Positions 9,553 through 18,718 of a stretch of DNA of 19,301 nt are shown here, piece by piece; position 1 is the first letter of the stretch, and each line of letters begins with the position of its first letter. Source of the stretch: Rhizopus sp. PT2906 (Eukaryota; Mucoromycota; Mucoromycetes; Mucorales; Rhizopodaceae); assembly GCA_025529335.1 (NCBI GenBank), contig JAMYHX010000652.1, positions 1 to 19,301 on the forward strand. The letters are read 5' to 3'. The translations under genes and the position numbers were made by a program. The notes under the pieces are model-generated. The model saw only the letters and a program-made list of their open reading frames with translations, ran no database searches and was not told where the DNA came from.

Positions 9553-11139
9553 TTAATCATCATCTCTCTTGTTGTTATATTTTGTGTGAACAATACAAAT
9601 GTCTGGAATGACACCTTCAGGGTTCAAATAATCATATTCATGTCCCATTTGTGCATCCAAGAAGGTCAAGAAACCGTCGAATACATGCTCTTGGATTTCA
9701 GTATCAAATATTTTTGAATAAATCCATTCTTGTTTAAAAGTTTCAATCTTGTCTTTATGCACATCAAAGTCTATCTTTATTCTATCTTCCTTGCTGGTTT
9801 TCTGGAGTAACTTGTCATTATACACATCAAACACGGGTCTTTCTAACAAGAGACCCAGAGCTGGTGCCTTGGGAATGTTGATACGCTTTTCTCCAAATGT
9901 TTGTTGAATTAACGAAACAGGTGTCTCTGTACGAGCAATGAGCATAGCCATGGCTATAATAAATGAGTGACATGTACTTTGTTATACAAAATAACTTACA
10001 GATCATTTTACGAATTTGATGAAGCATAAATGATTGACCATGGAGCTTGATACTGAGCCATTCTGTATCCCGAATATACATGGGTTCACTCACTGTGATG
10101 TTTTTGATATAACGCATCGAGCTGTGATCCTTGTATCCCTTTCCGATCGTATAATTGTGGAAATTATGTGATCCTTCATACAGTTTGACCGCTTTTTTAA
10201 ACTTCTCAATCTGCTCCTGTGTCGCCCGATAGGCATGTCTCTTTTCAATTAACTCTGGTGTACTACGTCTAGCGTAAAATGTCGTGGGTTCTCCATCAAC
10301 CATGGTTGAAAGCATAAGGTCATTTTCATGTAGTTGTTCACTTGTGATTTCTGGCTTAATAGGTTCCATGAATACATAGGTTGGTAAAAGGTATTCATAG
10401 ATACGTGAATCACAAAGGGTCTTTGGATTAAAGGAACCGATGACGGGAACATAGCCTATGAAATGAAATCAATACAGTAGTCAAAAAAGAACAAGCACTA
10501 GTTCATTTACCCCATACACGGATTTGCTCTGGCAAGAATGAATTGGTGCGTTCGACAATGTCATAATCTGAGGGTATTTGCATCTTTAAAGACAAGATAT
10601 TACCGGCAGCATGAACACCCTTATCTGTACGAGCACATCGCATCCAATTGACCTATTACTTATTCGTTAGTTTGGTCCATATGCAGCGATCCGATTATAG
10701 TTTATATACCTTCTTTGGATCGTTGGCATTATCTTTAGAAACACCATTTGCTTTACACAGAGCCTCAAAGACTTCTCCTTCAATAGTTTTAGAGTTTGGA
10801 TTCCTTACAAGTATGTCAGTATTCAATAATAAGAGACAGAGGGAGATTTCCTTACAATTGTAAACCTTGGTAGCCAGTACCATTAAACCCAATCAAAAGA
10901 GCAACCTTCTTTTTAGGTACACGGGGTTCTCTAGGTCCAGAGTGCTCTAATGGTGGCTGTCGTGGTCTTGAATCTCGTTTATTCTTTTTCGTCTTTTTGG
11001 TTTTGGGAGATTCTTGATCAGGATCTGCTGCACGCTTAGATCCAACAGTTGATTCTTCTATAGTCGTAATGCTTATCTTCTCCTCCTGCTCAATCACTTC
11101 TTCTTCTTTCACTTGTTCCTTTGACCAAAGATTTCCCAT
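9553..11139 (-). CDS. PUS1: tRNA pseudouridine synthase, Pus1/TruA family, 5 exons
   Basis: On the - strand the exons are 11139-10856, 10803-10710, 10652-10511, 10455-10000 and 9953-9553. The introns are 46-57 bp and the product is 458 aa. It isomerises uridine to pseudouridine in tRNA (and probably other RNAs). After a charged, Lys-rich N-terminal tail (about 40-62, a plausible nuclear signal) comes the TruA-type first strand VALLIGFNGTGYQG (79-92). The catalytic motif ARTDKGVHA follows with Asp136. The second half contains SFMLHQIRKMI (315-325), a hallmark of the eukaryotic Pus1 group. Length and motif order match Pus1 rather than Pus3 (Deg1). The start at 11139 was chosen because the residues upstream in frame are hydrophobic and AT-biased; ATGs further upstream (to 11217) would add up to 26 residues. 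The gene lies 224 bp downstream of the Kelch gene on the same strand. Confidence 0.9.
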
Positions 11140-11363
11140 GTCAAAAATATAAAGATGACAAACAAACAAAAAAGAAAATTTTGCCATTTCTTTCAGCGGA
11201 TATTGAAATAACCCCAAAGAGAACTTGGAGTGTATTCAGGTACAAGTGCAACACCATTCATTTAACACGATTACTATCGGTGTTATAGAAGCATTTTCTT
11301 TCAATTCCTTATAAATACATTCATTACAAATCAAATAATTGTCAATGATTGTCTCTGTATAGT

Positions 11364-13110
11364 CTAGCTGTAATGGTTGAATACCACATCAGCAGTTGTT
11401 AATTTATTATTATAGTCCAAAGCTTTCAAAAAAAAAGGGAAGCAAGCAAGGAGTGGGATGACTATAGAATATATGTGACCAACCCGTTTTGAGCCACCAC
11501 TAGTGACAGATCCCTGTTGAATGGTGCTTCCTGTTGCAGATGGCTTAGGCTCTACAGATTTAGAACTAGAGGAAGGGACGATAGTTGCTTGATATACATC
11601 ATTTGTTTTGAATCCTGTAACCCATTGCCAATTACCAACGTCTAGTAAAAAGAAATCATTTCTGGCTAATCCAAATGTATCAACACCAAAAATAATGAAC
11701 AGAGAGTGGTTTTTATATAGTACAGCTATAAAAAATATAAGACTATTGCTAGTATATCCCTCTTCGCCCTCTTACCTGAATGTCCAAACCGCGGTCCGGC
11801 TCCTTGATCTGAGTTGGTAATGTTCACCATAGACCATTCAAAGGAAGTCGTATTCAAAAGATAAATATAATCAGACACAACCTTGGGAGAATCTATAAAG
11901 AGATTTAAGGAACGTAAACTAACGAAGGAATCTGGCTTTTACCTGTAAATGAACCTCCGTACATTAGTATAAGATCAGAATTTGGTACTATGAATAATGC
12001 TAGTTGGTCACACATTACACAAATCAGACTTTATTGCTTACTTTCCGTTGCAGAGTGTAGTCTTCGATGGGATGGAACCGTTTTATTCGATGTTTTGTGC
12101 ATTTTCCAGGTTGAATTGATCAGATCAAACTCTAATATTTCATCCATTGCTGCAGGGACAATCGTGTCATCTTCTGTTACTTCCAAGCCTCCAATGAAAT
12201 ATATTGAGTTTCCTGATTGGGTTAGTGTAGCTGTATGTTCTAATCTAGGACGCACAAACGATGGCACTTTGGATGTGCTGTTTGTTTGATTATTAGGAAA
12301 GGACCAAGTGAAGTTCTACAGAGAATACTAAATAAAAGAAAAGAGAGAGAGGAAAAGTAGGGCTCGTACGTACTTGAGTGTTTAATACGGTCAATTCATT
12401 ATGGTAGATTGTTGTAGTTATATTTGGCGATGATGTATTGTCACTATTATTAGCTCATTTTTAGACATCATTTTCGTTGCTATAGTAATAGCAGATCTAT
12501 CCTTCATTTTAATTCATTTACCTTAACCCACCCCAAAGCCAAGCACGACCCAAGGTATCTAAAGTAGCTGAACCCTCACGGCTAGAGTAGTATAAGATAG
12601 GATGTTCAAAGTGGATGTATATATATAACTATTGAATTTTACCTTGGAAGCGTTTTATTATCTGCTATTGTAGTCCAAGAGAGATTGGTTGTATCAAAAA
12701 GCACAGTAATATTTTTTTTGTATTGCTGACTTGAACCATAACCCAGTCCACCGTGGATCAAATAGCTGTGATTCAGAGATATAATTGAAAATAGGCTGTT
12801 TGGTTCCAGAACAAAATCAGGAGAGGATATACTTTGCCAACTATTTATAGCTGTGTTGAGAGTAAAATCTTGACTTAGATCAAGCATATAATGGTCGGAT
12901 GTGGGTCGCTGATCTGATGTTCCTCCATAACAATATATCTTTTGATTTACTAAAGTACAGCCTAGACCATTTTTTTTTAGTTTATAAATATATACACGCA
13001 TCACAAAGTACGTGAGTAGTTTGTAGATGATTACCTCCGTTATATCTTGATGAAGGTATAATAGCTTTTACAAGTGTAAAATGGAATAGGAAAAGTAGTA
13101 TTATTTTCAT
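11364..13110 (-). CDS. Secreted or surface Kelch-repeat beta-propeller protein, 8 exons
   Basis: On the - strand the exons are 13110-13035, 12961-12643, 12581-12522, 12443-12374, 12315-12042, 11987-11943, 11892-11776 and 11725-11364. All phases agree and give 440 aa. A signal peptide (about 1-16, MKIILLFLFHFTLVKA) leads into about six Kelch-type blades. These are marked by hydrophobic strands ending in GG or G: YCYGG (35-39), YLIHGG (92-97), WLWGG (146-150), YFIGG (214-218), LMYGG (274-278) and IIFG (331-334). Several NxT/NxS sequons suggest N-glycosylation. A Ser/Thr-rich linker (about 365-398) precedes one short hydrophobic segment (405-420) and a 20-residue tail. This matches the signal peptide, propeller and membrane-anchor design of many mucoralean Kelch proteins, but the tail is unusually short. 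The reading frame runs to TAG at 11364-11366; a missed last intron could change the C-terminus. Ligand unknown. Confidence 0.82.
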
Positions 13111-14127
13111 GAATAAGAAAGAAAAGAAATAAACTTTTTCTCACCTTCTCCTGTTTTGCTGCACAACATATAGTGCATCTCATAATTCTATCTCAGATGC
13201 TAACAGCCAGTCATCTCAATGGATATTACCACTGTATTTTAATTCATGAGCTTTAGACCTACAATTCAAAAAGATACATCTCAGCACACTCTCTTTAGAC
13301 TCTATTTATATGTTAACAATATTAAGACAGACCTTCACCACAAATTTGTGATGACTGTCAAGACTGGCATTCTGAAGGCAAAGATGATTGACATTCAAGC
13401 TTTATTGTTGTCAAAGTCTCTTGACGTACTTTTAATAAACTCCCTTTGCAGTAACGACAGCGAATGTAGCATCCTAAACTACAGAATGTATAGACTTTTT
13501 TTTTCTGCTGCTCATTTTGATAGGTTTAAATGAAGAGAGGAGAGGAGAAATAAGCTATAGGCAAAGATGAAATTTATTGTCTGCATTGTTTACAGTCAAA
13601 ACCTAATATTATAAAGTGTACATGTAGAATAAATGAATGAAGGATGAGGTATTATTATAAATAAAAGGAAATAAGCTTGTTTAGACTTTCGTTTGACCTT
13701 GATGGTTGATTTGGGGTATAAAAGAATTCAAAAAACCATTTCAGTGTGTCTGTAGTATCCATAACTTCTTGGTCTGTTGTATGCTTGTTTGATAAGTAAC
13801 GAAGGTGCTTGTTGGATATATAAGTCATGAAATATTTAATATAAAGATTGAAAAGAGAGAGAGAGAGAAAATTGACTTTTTTATATGACATTCAACATCT
13901 CCTGATGAATATCAATGTGGAGTGATTTTTGTTAAGTAAATTAATGGTGCAATCAGGCTTATGGAAATTGGCGTTTTCTCAAAAATAATTGGCATTAAGT
14001 CATAAATAAATGTCCACTTTAGAAAAAAAAATGTCAGGAGCTTATTTTTGTCACAACTTGCCAATTAACATTAGCCAGAGTATTACACTTAGTTGGCACA
14101 CCGCTTTGGCGACTTTTTTTTTTTTGT
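13111..14127. other. Spacer between the Kelch gene and the transposon
   Basis: The first ~100 bp presumably hold the Kelch promoter. A 95-codon + strand frame (13246-13533) and a 57-codon - strand frame (13828-13655) lack recognisable domains. A 15-bp GA-type microsatellite sits at 13854-13868. Between 13960 and 14100 the motif TTGGC and its complement GCCAA recur several times in AT-rich DNA, which may be another old element end. No further gene is seen. Confidence 0.45.
13655..13828 (-). CDS. Possible 57-aa small protein, unknown
   Basis: The frame follows a CT-rich leader (13868-13829 read on the - strand), a common context before fungal start codons. It includes a polar middle and an aromatic stretch (WFFEFFYTPNQP). 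An upstream in-frame ATG at 13891 would add 21 residues, mostly encoded by the CT repeat. No family is recognised and no introns are needed. It could equally be chance or the last exon of something lost. Confidence 0.2.
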   Translation of the reverse strand: MTYISNKHLRYLSNKHTTDQEVMDTTDTLKWFFEFFYTPNQPSRSNESLNKLISFYL

Positions 14128-14141
14128 ACAGTGAACGCAAC

Positions 14142-14290
14142 ATCAAATTGCGGGTTTAGAAAAATTAAAGTGCGGGAAATAATTATTCAAAGTGCGGCTT
14201 TTTCAATACTCAGTTTGCGGATTTCTCAAAAATCAAATCGCGGTTTTTTGTGAAATCAATTTGCAGTTTTTTGTGAAATTAAATTGCGGT
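14142..14290 (+). repeat. Seven degenerate ~23-bp direct repeats at the transposon left end
   Basis: Copies start at 14142, 14164, 14185, 14208, 14232, 14255 and 14278, with spacings of 22, 21, 23, 24, 23 and 23 bp. The common core reads ATCAAATTGCGG with variants such as ATTAAAGTGCGG and ACTCAGTTTGCGG, followed by a T-rich stretch and often TGTGAA. The most alike neighbours are copies 5 and 6. The array lies between the proposed terminus and the transposase stop. The spacing, close to two helical turns, would put every core on the same face of the DNA, as expected for an array of protein-binding sites. Confidence 0.8.
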
Positions 14291-14312
14291 AAAGCGAAAA
14301 GGATTGATATGA

Positions 14313-15616
14313 TTATAAAGGTTCTTTATTTCTACACTTTTCGAATTGATTACATGGGTATTGTATAAAAGCCTTCACATGTTGAATAGGAACATTGTTG
14401 CATGCATCTGCAATTCTTGTCTTGAGATCTTCATCATCAGAAAACATGCCCCTCTTGACTTTGTTCTTTACAACAGACCAAAATTGCTCAATTGGGTTTA
14501 GCTCGGGTGAATATGAGGGAAGATATATGCTTCTATAGCCTCTTAAAGTGATCAGTTTGTCAATATCATTATGTGTATGAATAAGTGCATTGTCCATAAC
14601 AATATAAAAGCCGTTCATAAGAGGGGTTTTATCCATTTCATTTAGGGTTTTTCGAATAAAATTTAAATAGTGGCCTTTTGTTTTTTAATATTTGGTGTGT
14701 GCTTTCTTTTTCTTCCAACACCGCCAATTCTACGTTGTTTGGGCTTTTCTGCCACTCTAAGCTCAATGTCTACTACTACTACTACCCCCATTGCGCTGAT
14801 AGCACCCAATATTTTATGGGTTTCCACAATTGCCGGTGTAATAACTGTGGACCAGGCTGAAGGTGGACGCATATTTATGTCAAATCCAATTTCATCCACA
14901 AAAACACAGTTAGAAAGATAGTCCATATCAGTTGATGTCCAGCGCTCTACCTATTCAAAGCACTGTCGAAGTTTATCTTCAGAATTTTGTTCACTAGAAC
15001 GTAATATTGCTCTTTTGAATGACAAATTGCATTCAGTTTTCATGAAGTTACAAACACTGGTTTCTTTCAAACTGAAATTCTCAAATGACTTTGTCAAACT
15101 TTCAACAATATCTACAACACGTGCTTGGGGTTTTTGATCGTATAGATTAATAATATACTCTTTGTGCTCTTGTTGCAGCATTCTAGTCTTTTGTTTGTCC
15201 TTATTCGTTTGCTTCTCAAAAATATCCTATTCAGGCTCATCCCTCAATCTTTTAGCCCATTGCTGACCAGTACGCTCAGCTACGCCTGATAATCTAGCTG
15301 CTTTAGCAGCCTTATACAACTTCACTTGCAAATAGTACAGAAAAAGTACCTTCTGGTCAGGGGAATATATTTTATAACTTTTCCCGCTTTTTTTGTTGCC
15401 TTCTTCTTTTGTTCTTAAAGCCACTTCGTTCATTGTCTCATCCAGCTCGCCTCTCATCCATTCTTGTTCGGATGACTGAGCCTGTTGGTATTTTCGCAAT
15501 GTTGTTAAAGTTTCTAAATGAAAAGGATCAACTTCTTCAACCCATTCCATAGCATCTTTGCCTTGTTCGTCATAAATCTTTTCCTGCTCGTTTTCGTAAA
15601 AAAAGTATGTACTCAT
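14313..15616 (-). pseudogene. IS630/Tc1-like DDE transposase, inactivated
   Basis: The protein starts near 15616 (MSTYFFYENE) and ends at 14313. In order it has an acidic N-terminal region; a helix-turn-helix start (YSPDQKVLFLYYLQ, with AARLSG and RTGQQWAKRL); a second HTH-like part (15181-14954); the first catalytic Asp in CVFVDEIGF; the second in MDNALIHTH; and the third acidic residue in SPELNPIEQFW. The spacing of the last two is D34E. Three lesions break it: an in-frame TAG at 15229-15227, an in-frame TAG at 14953-14951, and a one-base frame change near the six-A run (14686-14681) between the first and second catalytic Asp. Both TAGs stand where this family normally has Trp. Two other genes in the window use TAG as their normal stop, so TAG is not reassigned here. 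The coding length (~435 codons) is normal. Confidence 0.8.
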
Positions 15617-15750
15617 GTTAGCTTTAGGATAGTGATAAAAGAAAAGGTAAAAAAAAAAATTTATTGGTTCCTGAATTACATAAAATAATCCCAAAAACCA
15701 AAATCGGTCGCATTTCACCTTATTTTTTCTTTTAATTGACACTCCTGTAA

Positions 15751-16246
15751 ATTGATAACTGTTTGTAATTGACAGCTTTTATTTGATAATAGATAATCAA
15801 TAAATGGGTTATTCATAATTGATAGAAAATACTTACTTTTTCTAATTGCTTTGGTATGTTTCTTTTGTTTTAATAACCCTAAGAAAAGGAAAAGTGAGGA
15901 AGATAGTAATAAACAAGTAATATATAGGAGCAATAGAATCGAACTGTCACAGATTTTGAGAGAAATAAAATAAAATGAAAATTCACCGCATTTCAAAGGT
16001 GAAATGTCCACTATTTTAAACACGTAGTCATAATTTTCCTCTCTATTTTCCGTAGAACTTATCACTAATGAATTAGAATAAGAGCCAAGTTGAGCCAATA
16101 ATTATCCTCTTAACCTTCGATTATAGCTTCTGCGTTTGCTTTTACAAGGTAATGGAAAGATACATTTGAGATTCTACAATGAGGCTTAAATCTTATAAAC
16201 ATTAAGAGATAATTGTTACCTGATTACCTGATTGCCTACTGGTTTC
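15751..16246. other. AT-rich spacer right of the transposon
   Basis: No supported gene. A 127-codon minus-strand frame (16098-15715) overlaps the proposed transposon end, is low in complexity (runs of Leu, Ser, Ile, Lys) and has no domain. An inverted repeat CATTTCA/TGAAATG lies at about 15989-16006. A short tandem duplication of AATCAGGTA-like sequence occurs near 16217-16230. Confidence 0.4.
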
Positions 16247-16577
16247 TCATCTACAGCACTCTGATGCAGGGTTTAGGTTGAGCCTACGCTTTATGTATTG
16301 GACAACACCAAAATATGTCTTGTTGGGCCTACTAATTTCCATTAAAATCAGAAAGTAAAAATACCACCGCCAGCAGGTGATGGTATAGCTAATGTTAACA
16401 TTGACCATAATTTGTGTGCTTTGAAATGAAAGGGTATCGTATCGTGTTTCCTTAAATGAAAAGGAATTTTGTCCGTTGATCACAGGTATTGAACTTCGTC
16501 GCCAGTGTGCTGGACCACCTAAAAAACTGTAATAAAGCTACGATTAATGCAACTTTGAAGTATTGCTTGATGCGCAT
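16247..16577 (-). pseudogene. Small putative secreted protein gene broken by a frame shift
   Basis: From ATG at 16577-16575 the - strand encodes MRIKQYFKVALIVALLQF, a good eukaryotic signal peptide (basic start, hydrophobic core). After the T-run at 16525-16520 this frame becomes unlike protein and stops early. One base over, a second frame begins at the T-run and continues for about 90 codons to TGA at 16249-16247, reading GGPAHWRRSSIPVINGQ and onward through NSFSFKETRYDTLSF. The join of signal peptide and mature region is natural if one T is extra. A TATAAG box lies about 45-50 bp upstream of the ATG. A 39-bp GT-AG stretch near 16373-16335 might be an in-frame intron. The family is not recognised. 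A sequencing error in the homopolymer would make this an intact gene of roughly 95-110 aa. Confidence 0.45.
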
Positions 16578-16620
16578 TAAGTCTTGGTCCTAGTACATCA
16601 AACGCTAAAAAAAAAGAGGG

Positions 16621-16628
16621 CTTATAAA
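16621..16628 (-). promoter_or_regulatory. TATA box of the small secreted-protein gene
   Basis: Read on the - strand, CTTTATAAG lies about 45-50 bp before the ATG at 16577, a usual TATA-to-start distance for a short fungal leader. A CT/T-rich tract lies between them. Confidence 0.35.
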
Positions 16629-16639
16629 GCTAAACATAG

Positions 16640-17533
16640 AAATACTATTTGTAAACAAATGACGCATTAGTTAATATCATATTGTAGTGTTTACCTCTTT
16701 AATAATATTGCCACTATTTCATTAATTGCGATGATAGCTCATTTACTATCAACTTCTTGTCCCCCCCTCACTGGAAAAGTTACAAGCATGACAGCTTGAT
16801 ACTTTGGCAGCTTAAGTTTCTCATACATGCTTCTGTATAAAATAAAAAGATAAACTAAGTGCAATGCACTTGATTCGACAAACATTGATTGATGGGGGTA
16901 TCATCACTCAAGCTCTTGCTTTCCACCCAATAATGTATACATCATAACTATAGGCTGATTTTTATAAGTTTACATAATGTTGATGAAAAATTGTATTCAG
17001 TATGATAGAAAATTCTGGTTTACTCAAACTGTATTACTTCCATTTTAAATTACAATGTACGCATCAATATAATTAGGGCTTACTCCTCATCGCAAAGACG
17101 TCCAGAATCCCTTTTACTACAAATAAAAAGGCAGTCAGGTATAGCTAGCGTGGTCTTTAAATAATACTAATGGAAGTAAATCTTTTAAAATCTAATAAAG
17201 GATATTCTACCTTCTTAGATATATACTATTCGTTAGCCTTATATAATTGAGAACCCTTCGTCTTACAAGCAATCAACCATCTTTATCTTAAGAGATTGGT
17301 CTACATAGACTGCACTGAAGAATCTCTCTTAAGAAGTTTAAAGTCTTATGAAAAGAGGAATTATCAATGAATCTGACATTTGATAAAAGGATAACCATAA
17401 GAATAAAAACATATATTGAATGTGAATGACTAAACAAAAAAAAAGGGATAGAAAAAGACGATTAATTGTCTAGACGAGGAGGGGGGGACAGAAGAAAGGC
17501 AGGTAAAGAGCCATCATAAACTTTGCTGTTGCT
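16640..17533. other. AT-rich intergenic region without a supported gene
   Basis: Only short frames are present on both strands. Structure visible: a perfect 7-bp-arm palindrome AAGTGCA/TGCACTT at 16857-16871 and an imperfect hairpin at 17287-17333. G-rich runs occur near 17478-17488. No tRNA-like cloverleaf was found. Confidence 0.4.
17287..17333. repeat. Imperfect inverted repeat (hairpin)
   Basis: Arms CTTAAGAGATT (17287-17297) and AATCTCTCTTAAG (17321-17333) pair with a two-base bulge around a 23-bp loop. It lies in noncoding DNA about 200 bp from the 3' end of the unknown gene at 17534. Role unknown. Confidence 0.6.
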
Positions 17534-18230
17534 TCAACTAGGTGGAAACCAGCTGCCTCTGACCCAGCCTATATACTTGGCAGATTTAATTACAGCATCG
17601 TCTTCAACATCAGAGTTGCTATCTGGTGAGTGCCTTTTTTTCTTTGTTTTTGACGTGTGGGGAGGGGTAAAATTGATCAGAAATTATTTTACTCTCTCTG
17701 CATAATTTGGCATGATCATCGAAATATTTTGTGTTACTAGTTTGATCTTTGGCGATTTCTCCATTTAGCAAATCAACTAATTTGTTTCGATCTTTGAAAC
17801 AAACGCGGAAGTCGATCTTGTCCCCAATGCACTTTTTGTTTGATTCTTGATTCGCCTTCTTTGCTATCGAAGATTGGCCATTAACTGAATCACCCCACAT
17901 CATTTTCAGGGTTGGATGTTCGAAAATGGAGTCTATAATAGGGCTCCAGATTTGGATACAAGTGTTTGCTTCAGTTGTATGTTGAGGTTGGGCCTCCAAA
18001 TACTCAGGGTGAAGCTTCATGACAGAAATGACATGAGCGTATATTTTAAAATATGTCTCTTCTTTAGTAAAGGCACATTCCGCTTGCTTCATCAAACATT
18101 TTCGATAAGCTTCTGTAAGACTGCCTTCAGCAAGATGTTCAATCTCTTTCAGCTCCGCCATTATGCTTTCAGGGATATTCTCGAATTTGACTTGGGGGTC
18201 GACCGTATGCTTGAAAGTCCTCAAGAGCAT
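17534..18230 (-). pseudogene. Unknown mucoralean-type protein, truncated or frameshifted
   Basis: From ATG at 18230-18228 the first frame gives 203 aa and stops at 17619. The N-terminal ~100 residues are helical and charged. Then come IWSPIIDSIF (94-103), KMMWGDS (109-115), a Lys/Asn/Ser-rich spacer, and the conserved-looking pair KIDFRV (Asp140) and LLNGEIAK (Glu158, Lys161). A helix with HAKLCRESK (173-181) follows. I recall similar uncharacterised, often multicopy proteins in Mucorales; that resemblance is from memory and unverified. The Asp...Glu-x-x-Lys layout recalls PD-(D/E)XK nucleases, which is inference only. After an A-run (about 17643-17637) a neighbouring frame continues with SNSDVEDDAVIKSAKYIG and GSWFPP to TGA at 17536-17534, so a one-base indel probably split the C-terminus. 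It lies 72 bp from an inverted-repeat element. Confidence 0.5.
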
Positions 18231-18301
18231 GGACTAGTTGCTAAGGTTGCACGAAATTTGAATATTAAATATTGTTGAGAATACTCTAGTTGGTTTTGGT
18301 T

Positions 18302-18718
18302 GTAAACTCGATTTGTGTGGCCGGAATTAGCTCCCTTTTCTAGTTAATCCTAATAGTCAAGGCACACTCTAAATAGTGTTAAACTACCCTCCTTTTATGG
18401 GTGAAGGTCCCACTATATTCCTTAAGTGACTAGCTCTACCTTGTACATGACTGAATGAAATGGTGGAAGTAATGTGAACATGTAAAGAAATGCGAAGATA
18501 TCTGTTGGTGACCTGGGCGTCGGTAGCAAGTCGGTGACGTGGGAAGGAAATCTGGGTTTGATTTCGGTGAAGTCCCGGCGGAGCTACAACAGCTTCAAAG
18601 TCCTTAATTTATGCTTCTTCCATTACCTTACCATTTTCGTTCTAGTCATGCCCCTGATTATGTTTGACGCTAATTTAGTTGACTATGGTGAATTTTTCCG
18701 GCCACAAGTTTAGTTTAC
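18302..18718. mobile_element. MITE-like element with ~24-bp terminal inverted repeats
   Basis: The left arm (18302-18326) begins GTAAACT and ends TGTGGCCGGAA. The right arm (18696-18718), read in reverse complement, begins GTAAACT and ends TTGTGGCCGGAA. The arms share GTAAACT exactly and the final 11 bases exactly, with a few mismatches and a two-base gap between. The ~417-bp unit has no coding capacity and a GC-richer centre (18515-18590). TA dinucleotides lie at both edges (18303-18304 and 18716-18717), consistent with a TA target duplication, but the exact ends are not certain. Confidence 0.6.

Larger units (their letters stand above)
14128..15750 (-). mobile_element. Degenerate IS630/Tc1-mariner-type DNA transposon
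   Basis: A broken DDE transposase occupies the centre. The proposed left end is TACAGTGA at 14127-14134, a typical Tc1/mariner terminus next to a TA. It is followed by seven ~23-bp direct repeats before the transposase 3' end. On the right, CTCCTGTA at 15743-15750 reads TACAGGAG on the other strand and is the best matching end. The two ends agree only in their first five bases and in a loose TCAA/TGCG pattern, so the right boundary is tentative. Inverted, unit-like copies (GAAATGCG) at about 15697-15718 and 15975-15998 could mean the element extends to about 16.0 kb. The size, about 1.6 kb, is normal for this superfamily. Confidence 0.6.

Noticed and set aside
11990..12289. 99-codon + strand open frame
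   Set aside because: It lies antisense to Kelch exons 5 and 6, whose frames and splice sites are all consistent.
868..13262. 13-bp exact match CTTTAGACCTACA near 868 and near 13250
   Set aside because: The flanks do not match, and a single short repeat in 19 kb of AT-rich DNA can be chance.
13246..13533. 95-codon + strand open frame
   Set aside because: No domain, odd composition, no promoter or splice support, and no downstream partner exon; probably chance.
15715..16098. 127-codon - strand frame upstream of the transposase
   Set aside because: Low-complexity, with no domain, and it overlaps the proposed transposon end; not supported as a gene.
16505..16520. CGCCAGTGTGCTGGA resembles a BstXI-containing cloning-vector polylinker
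   Set aside because: The match is about 15 bases, recalled from memory, and the flanks do not continue into vector sequence. It also lies inside a plausible coding frame, so contamination is not supported.
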